64,000 nt of DNA from Flavobacterium undicola (GTDB lineage: Bacteria > Bacteroidota > Bacteroidia > Flavobacteriales > Flavobacteriaceae): assembly GCF_009909155.2 (NCBI RefSeq), contig NZ_JAAAPM020000004.1, positions 62,001 to 126,000 on the forward strand. The letters are read 5' to 3'. A program made the position numbers and the translations under genes. This document shows, in pieces, positions 9,659-17,967 of the stretch. Positions within the stretch are counted from its first letter, which is position 1. Each line of letters opens with the position of its first letter. Below the pieces are notes generated by a model. It was not told the DNA's origin. It did no database searches and was given only the letters and a program-made list of their open reading frames with translations.

Positions 9659-11023
9659 ATGTATACATTTTCAAGTAAATTAAAAACTTTTTCTATCATC
9701 TTAATGGCCGTTGGTATATTAGGAATAGGGTATGGTTTTTTAAACGCACCTAAAGATATTCATGAAGTTGAGAATATCCTTGCCGCAGAATCTCACGGTG
9801 GACATGGTGAAGCACATCATGAAGAAGCTAAAGCTGCTGAAGGAGCTCATGCTAAAGCGGAACATGCAACTGCAGAAGAAGTTAAAGAAGCTGCTGAGCA
9901 TGAAGAGCATTTAACTCATGTTTTGCACCAATTACAAAATAAGCCATGGGCAGCTTTATATGTTGCTTGTATTTTCTTTATGCTTATTTCTATGGGAACT
10001 TTAGCTTTTTATGCTATTCAACAAGTTGCTGTAGCTGGATGGTCTCCAGTTTTATTTAGAGTTATGCAAGGTATAACAGCTTATTTGCCTGTTGGTTCTG
10101 CTATATTCTTTATAATATTAATTTTATGTGGTCTTCATTTTAATCATTTGTTTACTTGGTTGGTCGAAGGTGTAACTGACCCTACAAGCGCTAACTATGA
10201 TAAAATGATTGCTGGTAAATCAGGTTATTTAAACTTCGGATTTTGGATTGTTAGAGCTGCTATTTTCTTGATTGGATGGAACTTATACCGTCATTATTCA
10301 AGAAAAAACTGTTTAGCTCAAGATGAATCTAATGATAATACATTCTATAAAAAGAACTTTAAATTATCAGCTGGTTTCTTAGTATTCTTCATCGTTTCTG
10401 AGTCTATTATGTCTTGGGACTGGATTATGTCAATCGATCCACACTGGTTCTCTACATTATTTGGATGGTATGTATTTGCAAGTTTCTTTGTAAGTGGTAT
10501 TACTTTGATTGCTATGGTAACTGTTTATTTAAAATCAAGAGGTTACTTAGAGCATGTGAATACAAGTCATATCCATGATTTAGCTAAATTCATGTTTGGT
10601 ATCAGTATCTTCTGGACTTACTTATGGTTTTCTCAATTTATGTTAATCTGGTATGCAGATATTCCTGAAGAGATTACTTATTTTATTACTAGAATTCAAT
10701 TATACAACCTTCCTTTCTTTGGAGCTGTTGTTATGAACTTTGTATTTCCTTTATTGATTCTTGTCAATACTGATTTCAAAAGAATTACTTGGGTAATTGT
10801 TATGGCAGGTATCGTTATTTTAGCAGGTCATTATATTGATTTCTTTAATATGATTATGCCTGGTACAGTTGGCGATCAATGGTTTATTGGTGTTCCTGAA
10901 ATCTCGTCCGTTCTTTTCTTCCTTGGGTTGTTTATTTTTACTGTATTTACAGCATTAACTAAAGTTCCTTTATTAGCAAAAAGAAATCCTTATATCGAAG
11001 AAAGTAAACATTTTCATTATTAA
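9659..11023 (+). CDS. actF: Alternative complex III membrane subunit ActF (NrfD-like)
   Basis: This is a 454-residue polytopic protein, the second NrfD-like subunit. After a first hydrophobic segment (about residues 10-28) it has a soluble stretch of roughly 45 residues very rich in His, Glu and Ala (ESHGGHGEAHHEEAKAAEGAH and on). Further membrane segments follow, including SWDWIMSIDPHWFSTLFGWY and FSQFMLIWYADIPEEITYF. I chose ATG 9659. A TTG at 9632, touching the actE stop, adds only nine residues without support. The His-rich stretch resembles a metal-binding or flexible region, and a similar one opens CoxA in the same operon. Confidence 0.9.
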   Translation: MYTFSSKLKTFSIILMAVGILGIGYGFLNAPKDIHEVENILAAESHGGHGEAHHEEAKAAEGAHAKAEHATAEEVKEAAEHEEHLTHVLHQLQNKPWAALYVACIFFMLISMGTLAFYAIQQVAVAGWSPVLFRVMQGITAYLPVGSAIFFIILILCGLHFNHLFTWLVEGVTDPTSANYDKMIAGKSGYLNFGFWIVRAAIFLIGWNLYRHYSRKNCLAQDESNDNTFYKKNFKLSAGFLVFFIVSESIMSWDWIMSIDPHWFSTLFGWYVFASFFVSGITLIAMVTVYLKSRGYLEHVNTSHIHDLAKFMFGISIFWTYLWFSQFMLIWYADIPEEITYFITRIQLYNLPFFGAVVMNFVFPLLILVNTDFKRITWVIVMAGIVILAGHYIDFFNMIMPGTVGDQWFIGVPEISSVLFFLGLFIFTVFTALTKVPLLAKRNPYIEESKHFHY

Positions 11024-11042
11024 TTTTTAAAGAGATAAACAG

Positions 11043-12191
11043 ATGACAAGTTTGTTGGTAATTATAGTTTTAGTTTTATTAGCTGTTGCTTTATGGCAAT
11101 TGACTAAAATATTCGACCTTACTCAAGTGGGTTCTTCTTCAGATAGTTCTCAAGTAGCTAATGATAAAGACAATAATATTCAAGGATATTTAATGTTTGG
11201 TTTTTTAGCATTCTTATATGTTTTTACTATATATGGTTTGCTTACTTGGGGAGATATGCCACTACATACTCCAGCTTCAGAACATGGAGTAGAAGTAGAT
11301 AGATTGATGAATATTACTTGGATTTTAATTTTTGCTGTTCAGGCAATTACTCAACTTTTATTGCATTATTTTGCTTTTAAATACAAAGGTAAAAAAGATC
11401 AAAAAGCCTTGTATTTTGCTGATAACAATAAGTTAGAAGCTTTATGGAGTATTATTCCTGCGGTTACATTAGCTGGTTTAATTCTTTATGGATTATATGC
11501 TTGGACTAACATTATGTTTATTGATGAGGACGAGGATACTATTGTAATTGAGTTGTATGCTCAACAGTTTAAATGGACTGCTAGATTAGCTGGAGAAGAT
11601 AATGTATTAGGTAAAGCTAATGTTCGTTATATTGAAGGTGTAAATACTTTAGGAGTTGATTTGTCAGATAAAAATGCACAAGATGATATTGTAGTTTCAG
11701 AATTACACATACCAAAAGGAAAAAAAGTACACTTTAAGTTGCGTTCTCAGGACGTTTTACACTCAGCATATATGCCTCATTTTAGAGCACAAATGAACTG
11801 TGTTCCAGGTATGGTTACTGAATTTGCTTTTGTTCCTACTTATACAACATCAGAGTATAGAGAATTACCATACATGATTGAAAAAGTAGCTCATATTAAT
11901 GAGTTAAGAGCTAAGAAAAGTGTTGAGTTAGTTGCTAAAGGTCAACCTGGTTTAGATCCTTACACTTTTGATTATTTGTTGCTTTGTAATAAAATTTGTG
12001 GAGCTTCTCACTACAACATGCAAATGAAAATTGTTGTTGATACACCGGAAGATTACAAAAAATGGTTAGCAGATAAAACTACCTTAGTTAAAGAAGTGAA
12101 AGCTTCATTAGAAAAACCTGCTGATGACGTATCAGGAGAGGCTAAAGGGAATGATACAGTAGCGGCTACTAAAGAAGTTGCTATTAAATAA
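11043..12191 (+). CDS. coxB: Cytochrome c oxidase subunit II
   Basis: This 382-residue subunit has an N-terminal hydrophobic segment (1-20), the two usual membrane hairpin helices (about 47-68 and 90-111), a further hydrophobic stretch at 134-156 and a periplasmic cupredoxin domain. The binuclear CuA ligands are present: H240, C315, C319, H323 and M326 in CNKICGASHYNM. It passes electrons from ACIII cytochromes to heme a in CoxA. There is no C-terminal fused heme c domain, in line with direct supply by ActA/ActE in an ACIII-oxidase supercomplex. The gene lies 19 bases after actF. Confidence 0.93.
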   Translation: MTSLLVIIVLVLLAVALWQLTKIFDLTQVGSSSDSSQVANDKDNNIQGYLMFGFLAFLYVFTIYGLLTWGDMPLHTPASEHGVEVDRLMNITWILIFAVQAITQLLLHYFAFKYKGKKDQKALYFADNNKLEALWSIIPAVTLAGLILYGLYAWTNIMFIDEDEDTIVIELYAQQFKWTARLAGEDNVLGKANVRYIEGVNTLGVDLSDKNAQDDIVVSELHIPKGKKVHFKLRSQDVLHSAYMPHFRAQMNCVPGMVTEFAFVPTYTTSEYRELPYMIEKVAHINELRAKKSVELVAKGQPGLDPYTFDYLLLCNKICGASHYNMQMKIVVDTPEDYKKWLADKTTLVKEVKASLEKPADDVSGEAKGNDTVAATKEVAIK

Positions 12192-12218
12192 TTATTAAGA
12201 AAATTTAAAGTATAATAT

Positions 12219-14015
12219 ATGTCAGCAGAAGGTCACGATCACGCTCACGATCACGAACACGAACACCACCATAAAGATACATTCGTTACTAAATACATTT
12301 TTAGTATTGATCATAAAATGATCGCTAAACAATACCTTATTACAGGTATTATTATGGGGGTTATTGGTATTAGTATGTCTTTGCTTTTTAGAATGCAATT
12401 AGCTTGGCCAGAAGAATCTTTTAAAATATTCAATATTTTATTAGGTGATAAATTTGCTCCTGATGGTGTGATGGCTAATGATGTTTATCTTGCCTTAGTT
12501 ACAATACATGGTACCATCATGGTATTCTTTGTGTTGACAGCTGGTTTGAGTGGTACTTTTAGTAATCTACTTATTCCGCTTCAAATTGGTGCCCGAGATA
12601 TGGCGTCTGGATTTATGAATATGATTTCTTACTGGTTGTTTTTCTTATCAGCCGTAATTATGTTAAGTTCATTATTTGTAGAAGCTGGTCCTGCATCAGC
12701 GGGTTGGACAATTTATCCACCTTTAAGTGCTTTACCTCAAGCAATTCCAGGTTCTGGTGCGGGTATGACACTTTGGTTAGTTTCAATGGCTATCTTTATT
12801 GCATCTTCTTTAATGGGATCTTTAAATTATATTGTTACTGTAATTAACTTGAGAACAAAAGGGATGTCTATGACCAGACTTCCTCTTACAATCTGGACAT
12901 TTTTTGTTACTGCTGTTATTGGGGTAATTTCTTTCCCAGTATTGTTATCTGCAGCTTTGTTGTTAATTTTTGATAGAAGTTTTGGTACTTCATTCTTCTT
13001 GTCAGATATTTATATTGCTGGTGAAGTTTTACATTACCAAGGTGGATCTCCAGTTTTATTTGAACACTTATTTTGGTTCTTAGGACACCCTGAGGTTTAT
13101 ATTGTAATCTTACCTGCGATGGGTCTAGTATCTGAAATTTTGGCTACAAACTCTCGTAAACCAATCTTTGGTTACAGAGCGATGATTATGTCAGTTCTTG
13201 CAATTGCATTTTTATCTACAATTGTTTGGGGTCACCACATGTTTATTTCAGGTATGAATCCTTTCTTAGGATCGGTATTTACATTTACTACTCTATTGAT
13301 TGCAATTCCATCTGCTGTAAAAGCGTTCAACTGGATTACAACTTTATGGAAAGGTAATTTGCAATTAAATCCTGCTATGTTGTTCTCTATCGGAATGGTT
13401 TCAACTTTCATCACTGGAGGTTTAACAGGAATCATTTTAGGAGATAGTACTTTAGATATTAACGTTCACGATACTTACTTTGTAATTGCTCACTTTCACT
13501 TAGTAATGGGTATCTCTGCACTTTACGGAATGTTTGCTGGTATTTACCACTGGTTCCCTAAAATGTACGGAAGAATGTTGAATAAAAACTTAGGTTATAT
13601 TCACTTTTGGGTAACAGCGGTTTGTGCTTATGGAGTTTTCTTCCCAATGCACTTTATTGGATTAGCTGGTTTACCAAGACGTTATTATACAAATACAAAC
13701 TTCCCATTATTTGACGATTTGCAAAATGTGAACGTATTGATTACAACATTTGCATTAGTTGGTGGAGCTTTCCAATTGGTTTTCTTGTACAACTTCTTTA
13801 GTAGTATTTTCTACGGTAAGAAAGCAGTACAAAACCCATGGAGATCTACTACATTAGAATGGACTACTCCTGTAGAGCATATGCACGGAAACTGGCCTGG
13901 TGAAATTCCTGAAGTACACCGTTGGGCTTACGATTACAGTAATCCAGAACACGAAGAGGATTTTGTTCCTCAAACGGTTCCAATGAAACCAGGTGAATCA
14001 GTTTTACACCACTAA
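12219..14015 (+). CDS. coxA: Cytochrome c oxidase subunit I
   Basis: This 598-residue heme-copper oxidase subunit has about 12 membrane segments. Ligands can be placed: H97 (TIHGTIMVFF, low-spin heme), H290 of HPEVY (CuB and the His-Tyr pair with Y294), the HH pair in VWGHHMF (CuB), and H425/H427 of IAHFHLVMG (high-spin and low-spin hemes). The Tyr in HPEVY points to an A-family, aa3-like oxidase. The N-terminus (residues 5-20) is a His/Asp/Glu cluster. It is the last gene of the act-cox operon and a terminator follows. Subunits III and IV are absent here; in relatives they lie near ctaB, which starts at the right end of the window. Confidence 0.95.
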   Translation: MSAEGHDHAHDHEHEHHHKDTFVTKYIFSIDHKMIAKQYLITGIIMGVIGISMSLLFRMQLAWPEESFKIFNILLGDKFAPDGVMANDVYLALVTIHGTIMVFFVLTAGLSGTFSNLLIPLQIGARDMASGFMNMISYWLFFLSAVIMLSSLFVEAGPASAGWTIYPPLSALPQAIPGSGAGMTLWLVSMAIFIASSLMGSLNYIVTVINLRTKGMSMTRLPLTIWTFFVTAVIGVISFPVLLSAALLLIFDRSFGTSFFLSDIYIAGEVLHYQGGSPVLFEHLFWFLGHPEVYIVILPAMGLVSEILATNSRKPIFGYRAMIMSVLAIAFLSTIVWGHHMFISGMNPFLGSVFTFTTLLIAIPSAVKAFNWITTLWKGNLQLNPAMLFSIGMVSTFITGGLTGIILGDSTLDINVHDTYFVIAHFHLVMGISALYGMFAGIYHWFPKMYGRMLNKNLGYIHFWVTAVCAYGVFFPMHFIGLAGLPRRYYTNTNFPLFDDLQNVNVLITTFALVGGAFQLVFLYNFFSSIFYGKKAVQNPWRSTTLEWTTPVEHMHGNWPGEIPEVHRWAYDYSNPEHEEDFVPQTVPMKPGESVLHH

Positions 14016-14025
14016 AATATTTTAT

Positions 14026-14056
14026 AAAGACTGTCTGAAAAGACAGTCTTTATTGT
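14026..14056 (+). terminator. Terminator of the act-cox operon
   Basis: A 10-base stem (AAAGACTGTC / GACAGTCTTT) with a 6-base loop is followed by a short T-rich stretch, 11 bases after the coxA stop. Confidence 0.85.
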
Positions 14057-14063
14057 TTTATAT

Positions 14064-14112
14064 AAAATTCCAAATTCCAAAAAGGTTCAGTCTTTTTGGA
14101 ATTTGGAATTTT
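14064..14112. repeat. 21-base perfect inverted repeat built of heptads
   Basis: Arms at 14064-14084 and 14092-14112 are exact reverse complements around a 7-base loop. Each arm contains two tandem copies of the heptad AAATTCC (GGAATTT on the other strand). The right arm runs into further T residues, so it may act as a second terminator. The same heptad appears in frame inside the glycosyltransferase gene at 30921-30955. Confidence 0.85.
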
Positions 14113-14153
14113 TTATTTGGGATTTAACTGTTTTACAAACTGATTACTTTGTC

Positions 14154-14161
14154 TATCTTTG
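14154..14161 (+). promoter_or_regulatory. -7 box of ruvB, only four bases from the start codon
   Basis: TATCTTTG matches TAnnTTTG. The ruvB ATG is at 14166, so the transcript would be leaderless or nearly so. No clear TTG lies at the usual distance. Confidence 0.5.
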
Positions 14162-14165
14162 TTAC

Positions 14166-15188
14166 ATGAATGAAAATTTAGACCCAACAAACAAAGGATA
14201 CAATCCTGATGAACTTGATCTTGAAAAACGATTAAGACCTCTTTCTTTTGATGATTTTGCAGGACAAGATCAGGTTTTAGAAAATCTTAAAGTTTTTGTT
14301 GCTGCAGCTAATCAACGTAATGAAGCCTTAGATCATACTTTGTTTCATGGGCCTCCGGGACTTGGAAAAACAACATTGGCTAATATTTTGGCTAATGAGT
14401 TAGAAGTGGGTATCAAGATAACTTCTGGGCCAGTGCTTGATAAACCAGGAGATTTAGCTGGTTTGTTGACTAATCTTGAAGAAAGAGATGTTTTGTTCAT
14501 TGACGAAATTCATCGTTTGAGTCCTATAGTTGAAGAATATTTGTATTCGGCTATGGAGGATTTTAAGATTGATATCATGATTGAATCAGGGCCAAACGCA
14601 AGAACGGTTCAGATTAATTTAAATCCGTTTACTTTAATTGGTGCTACAACCCGTTCAGGACTTTTAACAGCACCTATGCGTGCCCGTTTTGGAATTTCTT
14701 CTAGGTTGCAATATTATACTGTTGAATTGTTGACTACTATTGTACAACGAAGCGCTTCTATTTTAAAAATGCCAATTAGTATGGAAGCTGCTATAGAAAT
14801 TGCTGGTAGAAGCAGAGGAACACCAAGGATTGCAAACGCTTTGTTGCGAAGAGTACGCGATTTTGCCCAAATAAAAGGCAATGGAACTATTGATATTGAA
14901 ATTTCGAAATATGCCTTAAAAGCGCTTAATGTAGATGCTCATGGTTTGGACGAAATGGATAATAAAATTCTGATTACCATAATTGATAAATTCAAAGGGG
15001 GGCCTGTAGGATTGAGTACTTTGGCAACTGCTGTTTCCGAAAGTAGTGAAACCATAGAGGAAGTTTACGAACCTTTTTTAATTCAGGAAGGTTTTATTAT
15101 GCGTACTCCACGAGGACGTGAAGTTACCGATAAAGCTTATAAGCATTTAGGTAAAATTAGAACGAATATTCAAGGAGGACTTTTTTAA
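14166..15188 (+). CDS. ruvB: Holliday junction branch migration helicase RuvB
   Basis: This 340-residue AAA+ ATPase drives branch migration with RuvA during recombination repair. It shows Walker A (G62-P-P-G-L-G-K-T-T), Walker B (FIDEIH around 112-117), the sensor-1 region ([12 protein letters not shown]), the arginine finger region (MRARFGI), and a C-terminal winged helix (GLSTLA ... [12 protein letters not shown]). I took ATG 14166 because [11 protein letters not shown] fits relatives and follows a -7 box. An upstream TTG at 14103 would read through the preceding hairpin. Its end is abutted by a heptad repeat array starting two bases after the stop. ruvA and ruvC are elsewhere in the window. 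Confidence 0.96.
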   Translation: MNENLDPTNKGYNPDELDLEKRLRPLSFDDFAGQDQVLENLKVFVAAANQRNEALDHTLFHGPPGLGKTTLANILANELEVGIKITSGPVLDKPGDLAGLLTNLEERDVLFIDEIHRLSPIVEEYLYSAMEDFKIDIMIESGPNARTVQINLNPFTLIGATTRSGLLTAPMRARFGISSRLQYYTVELLTTIVQRSASILKMPISMEAAIEIAGRSRGTPRIANALLRRVRDFAQIKGNGTIDIEISKYALKALNVDAHGLDEMDNKILITIIDKFKGGPVGLSTLATAVSESSETIEEVYEPFLIQEGFIMRTPRGREVTDKAYKHLGKIRTNIQGGLF

Positions 15189-15190
15189 AG

Positions 15191-15299
15191 AGAAGCTGGA
15201 AGTAGGAAGTTAGAAGTAGAGGGATGGAGACTGAAGTTTTTAAGAGATTTTCTTAATTGTATTTTACTTCCAACTTCCATCTCCTAGCTTCCCACTTCC
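15191..15299. repeat. Facing heptad arrays between ruvB and the four-helix-bundle gene
   Basis: The left array (15191-15239) has seven units in phase: AGAAGCT, GGAAGTA, GGAAGTT, AGAAGTA, GAGGGAT, GGAGACT, GAAGTTT. The right array (15265-15299) has five units of the complement: TACTTCC, AACTTCC, ATCTCCT, AGCTTCC, CACTTCC. The consensus is GGAAGTT. The two arrays face each other and could form an imperfect hairpin around 25 bases of loop. Confidence 0.85.
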
Positions 15300-15317
15300 C
15301 ACAATAAATATAAACGT

Positions 15318-15671
15318 ATGAGTTTTAAATTCGAAAAATTAATTATCTGGCAGAAATCTATGGATTTTGGAGAAGAGATTAATACAATTATTAAAGAATT
15401 TCCAAAGCATGAAATGTATAATCTTTCTTCTCAAATATTAAGAGCATCGGATTCTGTGGCTTTAAATATTTCTGAAGGGGCTATAGAACAGTCTAATGCT
15501 GAATTCAATAGGTTTTTAGGTTATTCTGTCCGATTGTTGGCTGAAGTTGTTACTTGTTTGTACAAGGCAAAAAGAAGAGGCTACATTAGTAACGAAGTTT
15601 TTGATAAATTATATAATGATTCGTTTGATTTGATGAACATGACTATTGCTTTTAAAGCTAAATTGAAATAA
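15318..15671 (+). CDS. Four-helix-bundle protein (TIGR02436, 23S-IVP/Avd-like)
   Basis: This 117-residue protein has the family signature: F-x-x-L-x-I-W-Q-K-S-M-D at the start, then [42 protein letters not shown] and a final helix. Relatives are encoded by intervening sequences in 23S rRNA genes or accompany diversity-generating retroelements (Avd). They form small basic ring-like bundles that bind nucleic acid. Members standing alone in Bacteroidetes have no settled function. Heptad arrays enclose the gene on both sides (15191-15299 and 15679-15706), and it sits between two housekeeping genes. The stop is two bases before queG. A second, damaged member lies at 32983-33355 in an equivalent setting. 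Confidence 0.88.
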   Translation: MSFKFEKLIIWQKSMDFGEEINTIIKEFPKHEMYNLSSQILRASDSVALNISEGAIEQSNAEFNRFLGYSVRLLAEVVTCLYKAKRRGYISNEVFDKLYNDSFDLMNMTIAFKAKLK

Positions 15672-15673
15672 TA

Positions 15674-16615
15674 ATGGCTTCTTCTAACTTCCAACTTCAA
15701 GCTTCCCGCTATACCTCATTCATTAAATCCGAAGCCAAACGCCTCGGATTTTTATCTTGTGGTATATCTAAAGCTGGTTTTTTGGAAGAAGAAGCACCTC
15801 GGTTAGAAAATTGGTTGAATAAAAACCATAACGGTCAGATGGCCTATATGGAGAATAATTTTGACAAACGCCTTAACCCAACTCTACTCGTAGATGATGC
15901 TAAGAGTGTCGTGTCGCTTTTACTTAATTATTACCCCGAAAAAGAACAGATTGTAGACTCGTATAAGATTTCGAAATATGCCTATGGTAAAGATTATCAT
16001 TTTGTCATTAAAGAAAAATTAAAAGAATTGCTTTTTTCGATTCAAGAAACTATTGGAGAGGTTTCGGGTCGTGTTTTTGTGGATTCTGCACCTGTTTTGG
16101 ATAAAGCCTGGGCTGCCAAAGGCGGTTTAGGTTGGATAGGGAAAAACAGTAATCTATTGACTCAAAAAGTAGGTTCTTTTTATTTTATAGCTGAATTAAT
16201 TATTGATTTGGACTTAGAATATGATAATGCTACGACTGATCATTGTGGAAGCTGCACGGCTTGTATCGATGCTTGCCCTACACAAGCTATTGTTGCTCCT
16301 TATGTTGTTGATGGAAGTAAATGTATTTCTTATTTTACCATTGAGCTGAAGGAAAATATTCCTATGGAAATGAAAGGACATTTTGATGATTGGGTATTTG
16401 GATGTGATACCTGTCAGGATGTTTGTCCTTGGAATAGATTTTCTAAAAGTCATAATGAACCATTGTTTAATCCTAATCCTGCTTTGCTTTCGATGACTAA
16501 AAAAGATTGGGAAGAAATGACAGAAGAAACGTTTAAAATAGTTTTTAAAGATTCGCCTGTTAAAAGAACTAAGTTTCAAGGATTAAACAGAAATGTTAAT
16601 TTTTTGAAGGAATGA
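15674..16615 (+). CDS. queG: Epoxyqueuosine reductase QueG
   Basis: This 313-residue cobalamin and iron-sulfur enzyme reduces epoxyqueuosine to queuosine in tRNA, the last step of Q synthesis. Two 4Fe-4S clusters are visible from C191, C194, C197, C201 and C217, C244, C247, C251. D137 in [16 protein letters not shown] is the expected catalytic acid. Family similarity starts near Y13 ([20 protein letters not shown]). Residues 2-12 ([11 protein letters not shown]) are written by four heptad repeats (15679-15706) of the kind found upstream of the neighbouring four-helix gene. The start region has therefore been taken over by repeat DNA. No nearby alternative ATG fits better. Confidence 0.93.
   Translation: MASSNFQLQASRYTSFIKSEAKRLGFLSCGISKAGFLEEEAPRLENWLNKNHNGQMAYMENNFDKRLNPTLLVDDAKSVVSLLLNYYPEKEQIVDSYKISKYAYGKDYHFVIKEKLKELLFSIQETIGEVSGRVFVDSAPVLDKAWAAKGGLGWIGKNSNLLTQKVGSFYFIAELIIDLDLEYDNATTDHCGSCTACIDACPTQAIVAPYVVDGSKCISYFTIELKENIPMEMKGHFDDWVFGCDTCQDVCPWNRFSKSHNEPLFNPNPALLSMTKKDWEEMTEETFKIVFKDSPVKRTKFQGLNRNVNFLKE
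15679..15706. repeat. Heptad array inside the first codons of queG
   Basis: There are four units in phase: TTCTTCT, AACTTCC, AACTTCA, AGCTTCC. They have the same consensus and orientation as the right-hand array at 15265-15299. They close the downstream side of the four-helix-bundle gene and code for part of the QueG N-terminus. Confidence 0.8.
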
Positions 16616-16701
16616 TAAATTTATGGCCTAAATTTTAAATTGTTTAGTGGCTGTTTTTTGGTGATTTTTTTTTATATTTATAGTTCTTAAAAATTCTCAA
16701 T

Positions 16702-17136
16702 ATGACTGTAAATCAAATATTAAGCACGAAAGGGAATAATGTGTATTCAATTATTTCGACTATTAGCGTTTATGATGCTATTAAGGTAATGGGAGAAAAA
16801 AACGTTGGGGCAATCCTCATTATTGAAGATGACCAACTAAAAGGAATTCTGTCTGAGAGGGATTATGCTCGAAAAATTGTTCTTAAGAATAAATCTTCAA
16901 AGAGCACTTTAGTACACGAAATAATGGTAAGTAATGTAATTACTGTTACGCCAACAGATGATTTGGATAATTGTATGGAATTGATGATTTCAAAAAGGAT
17001 TAGACATTTACCTGTTGTGGAAGACAATAAAGTCATTGGACTTATTTCTATTGGGGATGTTGTAAAATCAATTATTGAAAAACAAAAAGAAACAATTCAA
17101 TTGCTGGATTCTTATATCAATGGGACTCAATCTTAG
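16702..17136 (+). CDS. CBS-domain protein
   Basis: This 144-residue protein consists of a tandem CBS pair and nothing else. CBS1 is about residues 8-66 (VYSIISTISVYDAIKVMGEKNVGAILII ... GILSERDYARKI). CBS2 is about 75-132 (IMVSNVITVTPTDDLDNCMELMISKRIRHLPVVEDNKVIGLISIGDVVK). Such pairs bind adenine nucleotides and usually regulate a partner enzyme or channel. No partner is fused or adjacent, so the target is unknown. It is monocistronic: an 86-base gap precedes it and a clear terminator follows at 17169. Confidence 0.88.
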   Translation: MTVNQILSTKGNNVYSIISTISVYDAIKVMGEKNVGAILIIEDDQLKGILSERDYARKIVLKNKSSKSTLVHEIMVSNVITVTPTDDLDNCMELMISKRIRHLPVVEDNKVIGLISIGDVVKSIIEKQKETIQLLDSYINGTQS

Positions 17137-17168
17137 TTTTTGATTTTAAATATAAAAGATATCTTCTG

Positions 17169-17193
17169 GCCGCAATTTTTTGCGGCTTTTTTT
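17169..17193 (+). terminator. Terminator after the CBS gene
   Basis: Stem GCCGCAA / TTGCGGC with a four-T loop is followed by seven T residues. Confidence 0.92.
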
Positions 17194-17259
17194 ATGAAAT
17201 TAATTGTTGGATTTTTATAAAAGAATTATGAAAATGTTAACTTTTTAAGTTAAGACTTC

Positions 17260-17267
17260 TATCTTTG
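17260..17267 (+). promoter_or_regulatory. -7 box upstream of ruvA-sprA
   Basis: TATCTTTG matches TAnnTTTG. It lies 97 bases before ruvA, giving a leader of about 90 bases. The -33 element is not clear. Confidence 0.45.
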
Positions 17268-17363
17268 TATATAAGATAAAACTGCTATTACTGTTGTTGG
17301 TTTCCTGGAATAGGAGATTGGTAAAAGCAATTTTAAACAAAAAAACTTTTATAAAAAAATTAG

Positions 17364-17945
17364 ATGATTGCACACTTACAAGGAAAGTTAGTTGAAAAAT
17401 CGCCAACACAAATTGTTATTGATTGTGGTGGAGTGGGTTATGATGTTCATATTTCATTACACACTTATTCATTACTTCCTAATTCTGATTTTATAAAAGT
17501 ATTTACCTATCTTCAAATAAAGGAAGATGCGCATACATTATTTGGTTTTATTGAGAAATCAGAAAGAGAAATTTTCAAATTACTGATTTCGGTTTCAGGT
17601 ATTGGGGCAGGAATTGCAAGAACTATGTTGTCATCACTGGATCCTAAACAAATCACTAATGCTATTGCATCAGGAGATGTGGGAACCGTTCAGTCTATTA
17701 AAGGGATAGGGAGTAAAACGGCACAAAGAGTAATTTTGGATCTTAAAGATAAAGTATTAAAGTTGTACGATTTAGATGAAGTTTCTATGTCGCAAAGCAA
17801 TACAAATAGAGATGAAGCGTTATCTGCTTTAGAAGTTTTAGGATTTGTTAGAAAAGCTTCAGAAAAGGTTATAGAGAAAATTATAAAAGAGGATCCAGAT
17901 GCATCTGTAGAATCTATTATCAAACAAGCATTAAAAAGCTTATAA
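17364..17945 (+). CDS. ruvA: Holliday junction DNA helicase subunit RuvA
   Basis: This 193-residue protein binds four-way junctions as a tetramer and loads RuvB. Domain I is a beta-barrel (MIAHLQGKLVEKSPTQIVIDCGGVGYDVHIS). Domain II has helix-hairpin-helix motifs (LLISVSGIGAGIARTMLS and IKGIGSKTAQRVILDLKDKV). Domain III at the C-terminus (DEALSALEVLGFVRKASEKVI) touches RuvB. All three are present at normal length. It sits 22 bases before sprA and is probably co-transcribed with it. In this window ruvA, ruvB and ruvC lie at three separate sites rather than in one operon. Confidence 0.95.
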   Translation: MIAHLQGKLVEKSPTQIVIDCGGVGYDVHISLHTYSLLPNSDFIKVFTYLQIKEDAHTLFGFIEKSEREIFKLLISVSGIGAGIARTMLSSLDPKQITNAIASGDVGTVQSIKGIGSKTAQRVILDLKDKVLKLYDLDEVSMSQSNTNRDEALSALEVLGFVRKASEKVIEKIIKEDPDASVESIIKQALKSL

Positions 17946-17967
17946 AGGCACAGTAAAAACCAATTGT

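Noticed and set aside
15191..15706. Insertion sequence or transposon around the four-helix gene
   Set aside because: There is no transposase, no terminal inverted repeat with target duplication, and the repeats are short-period tandem arrays.
16214..16579. Minus-strand frame of 121 codons inside queG
   Set aside because: It is antisense to an intact iron-sulfur enzyme; composition reflects the complement of queG.
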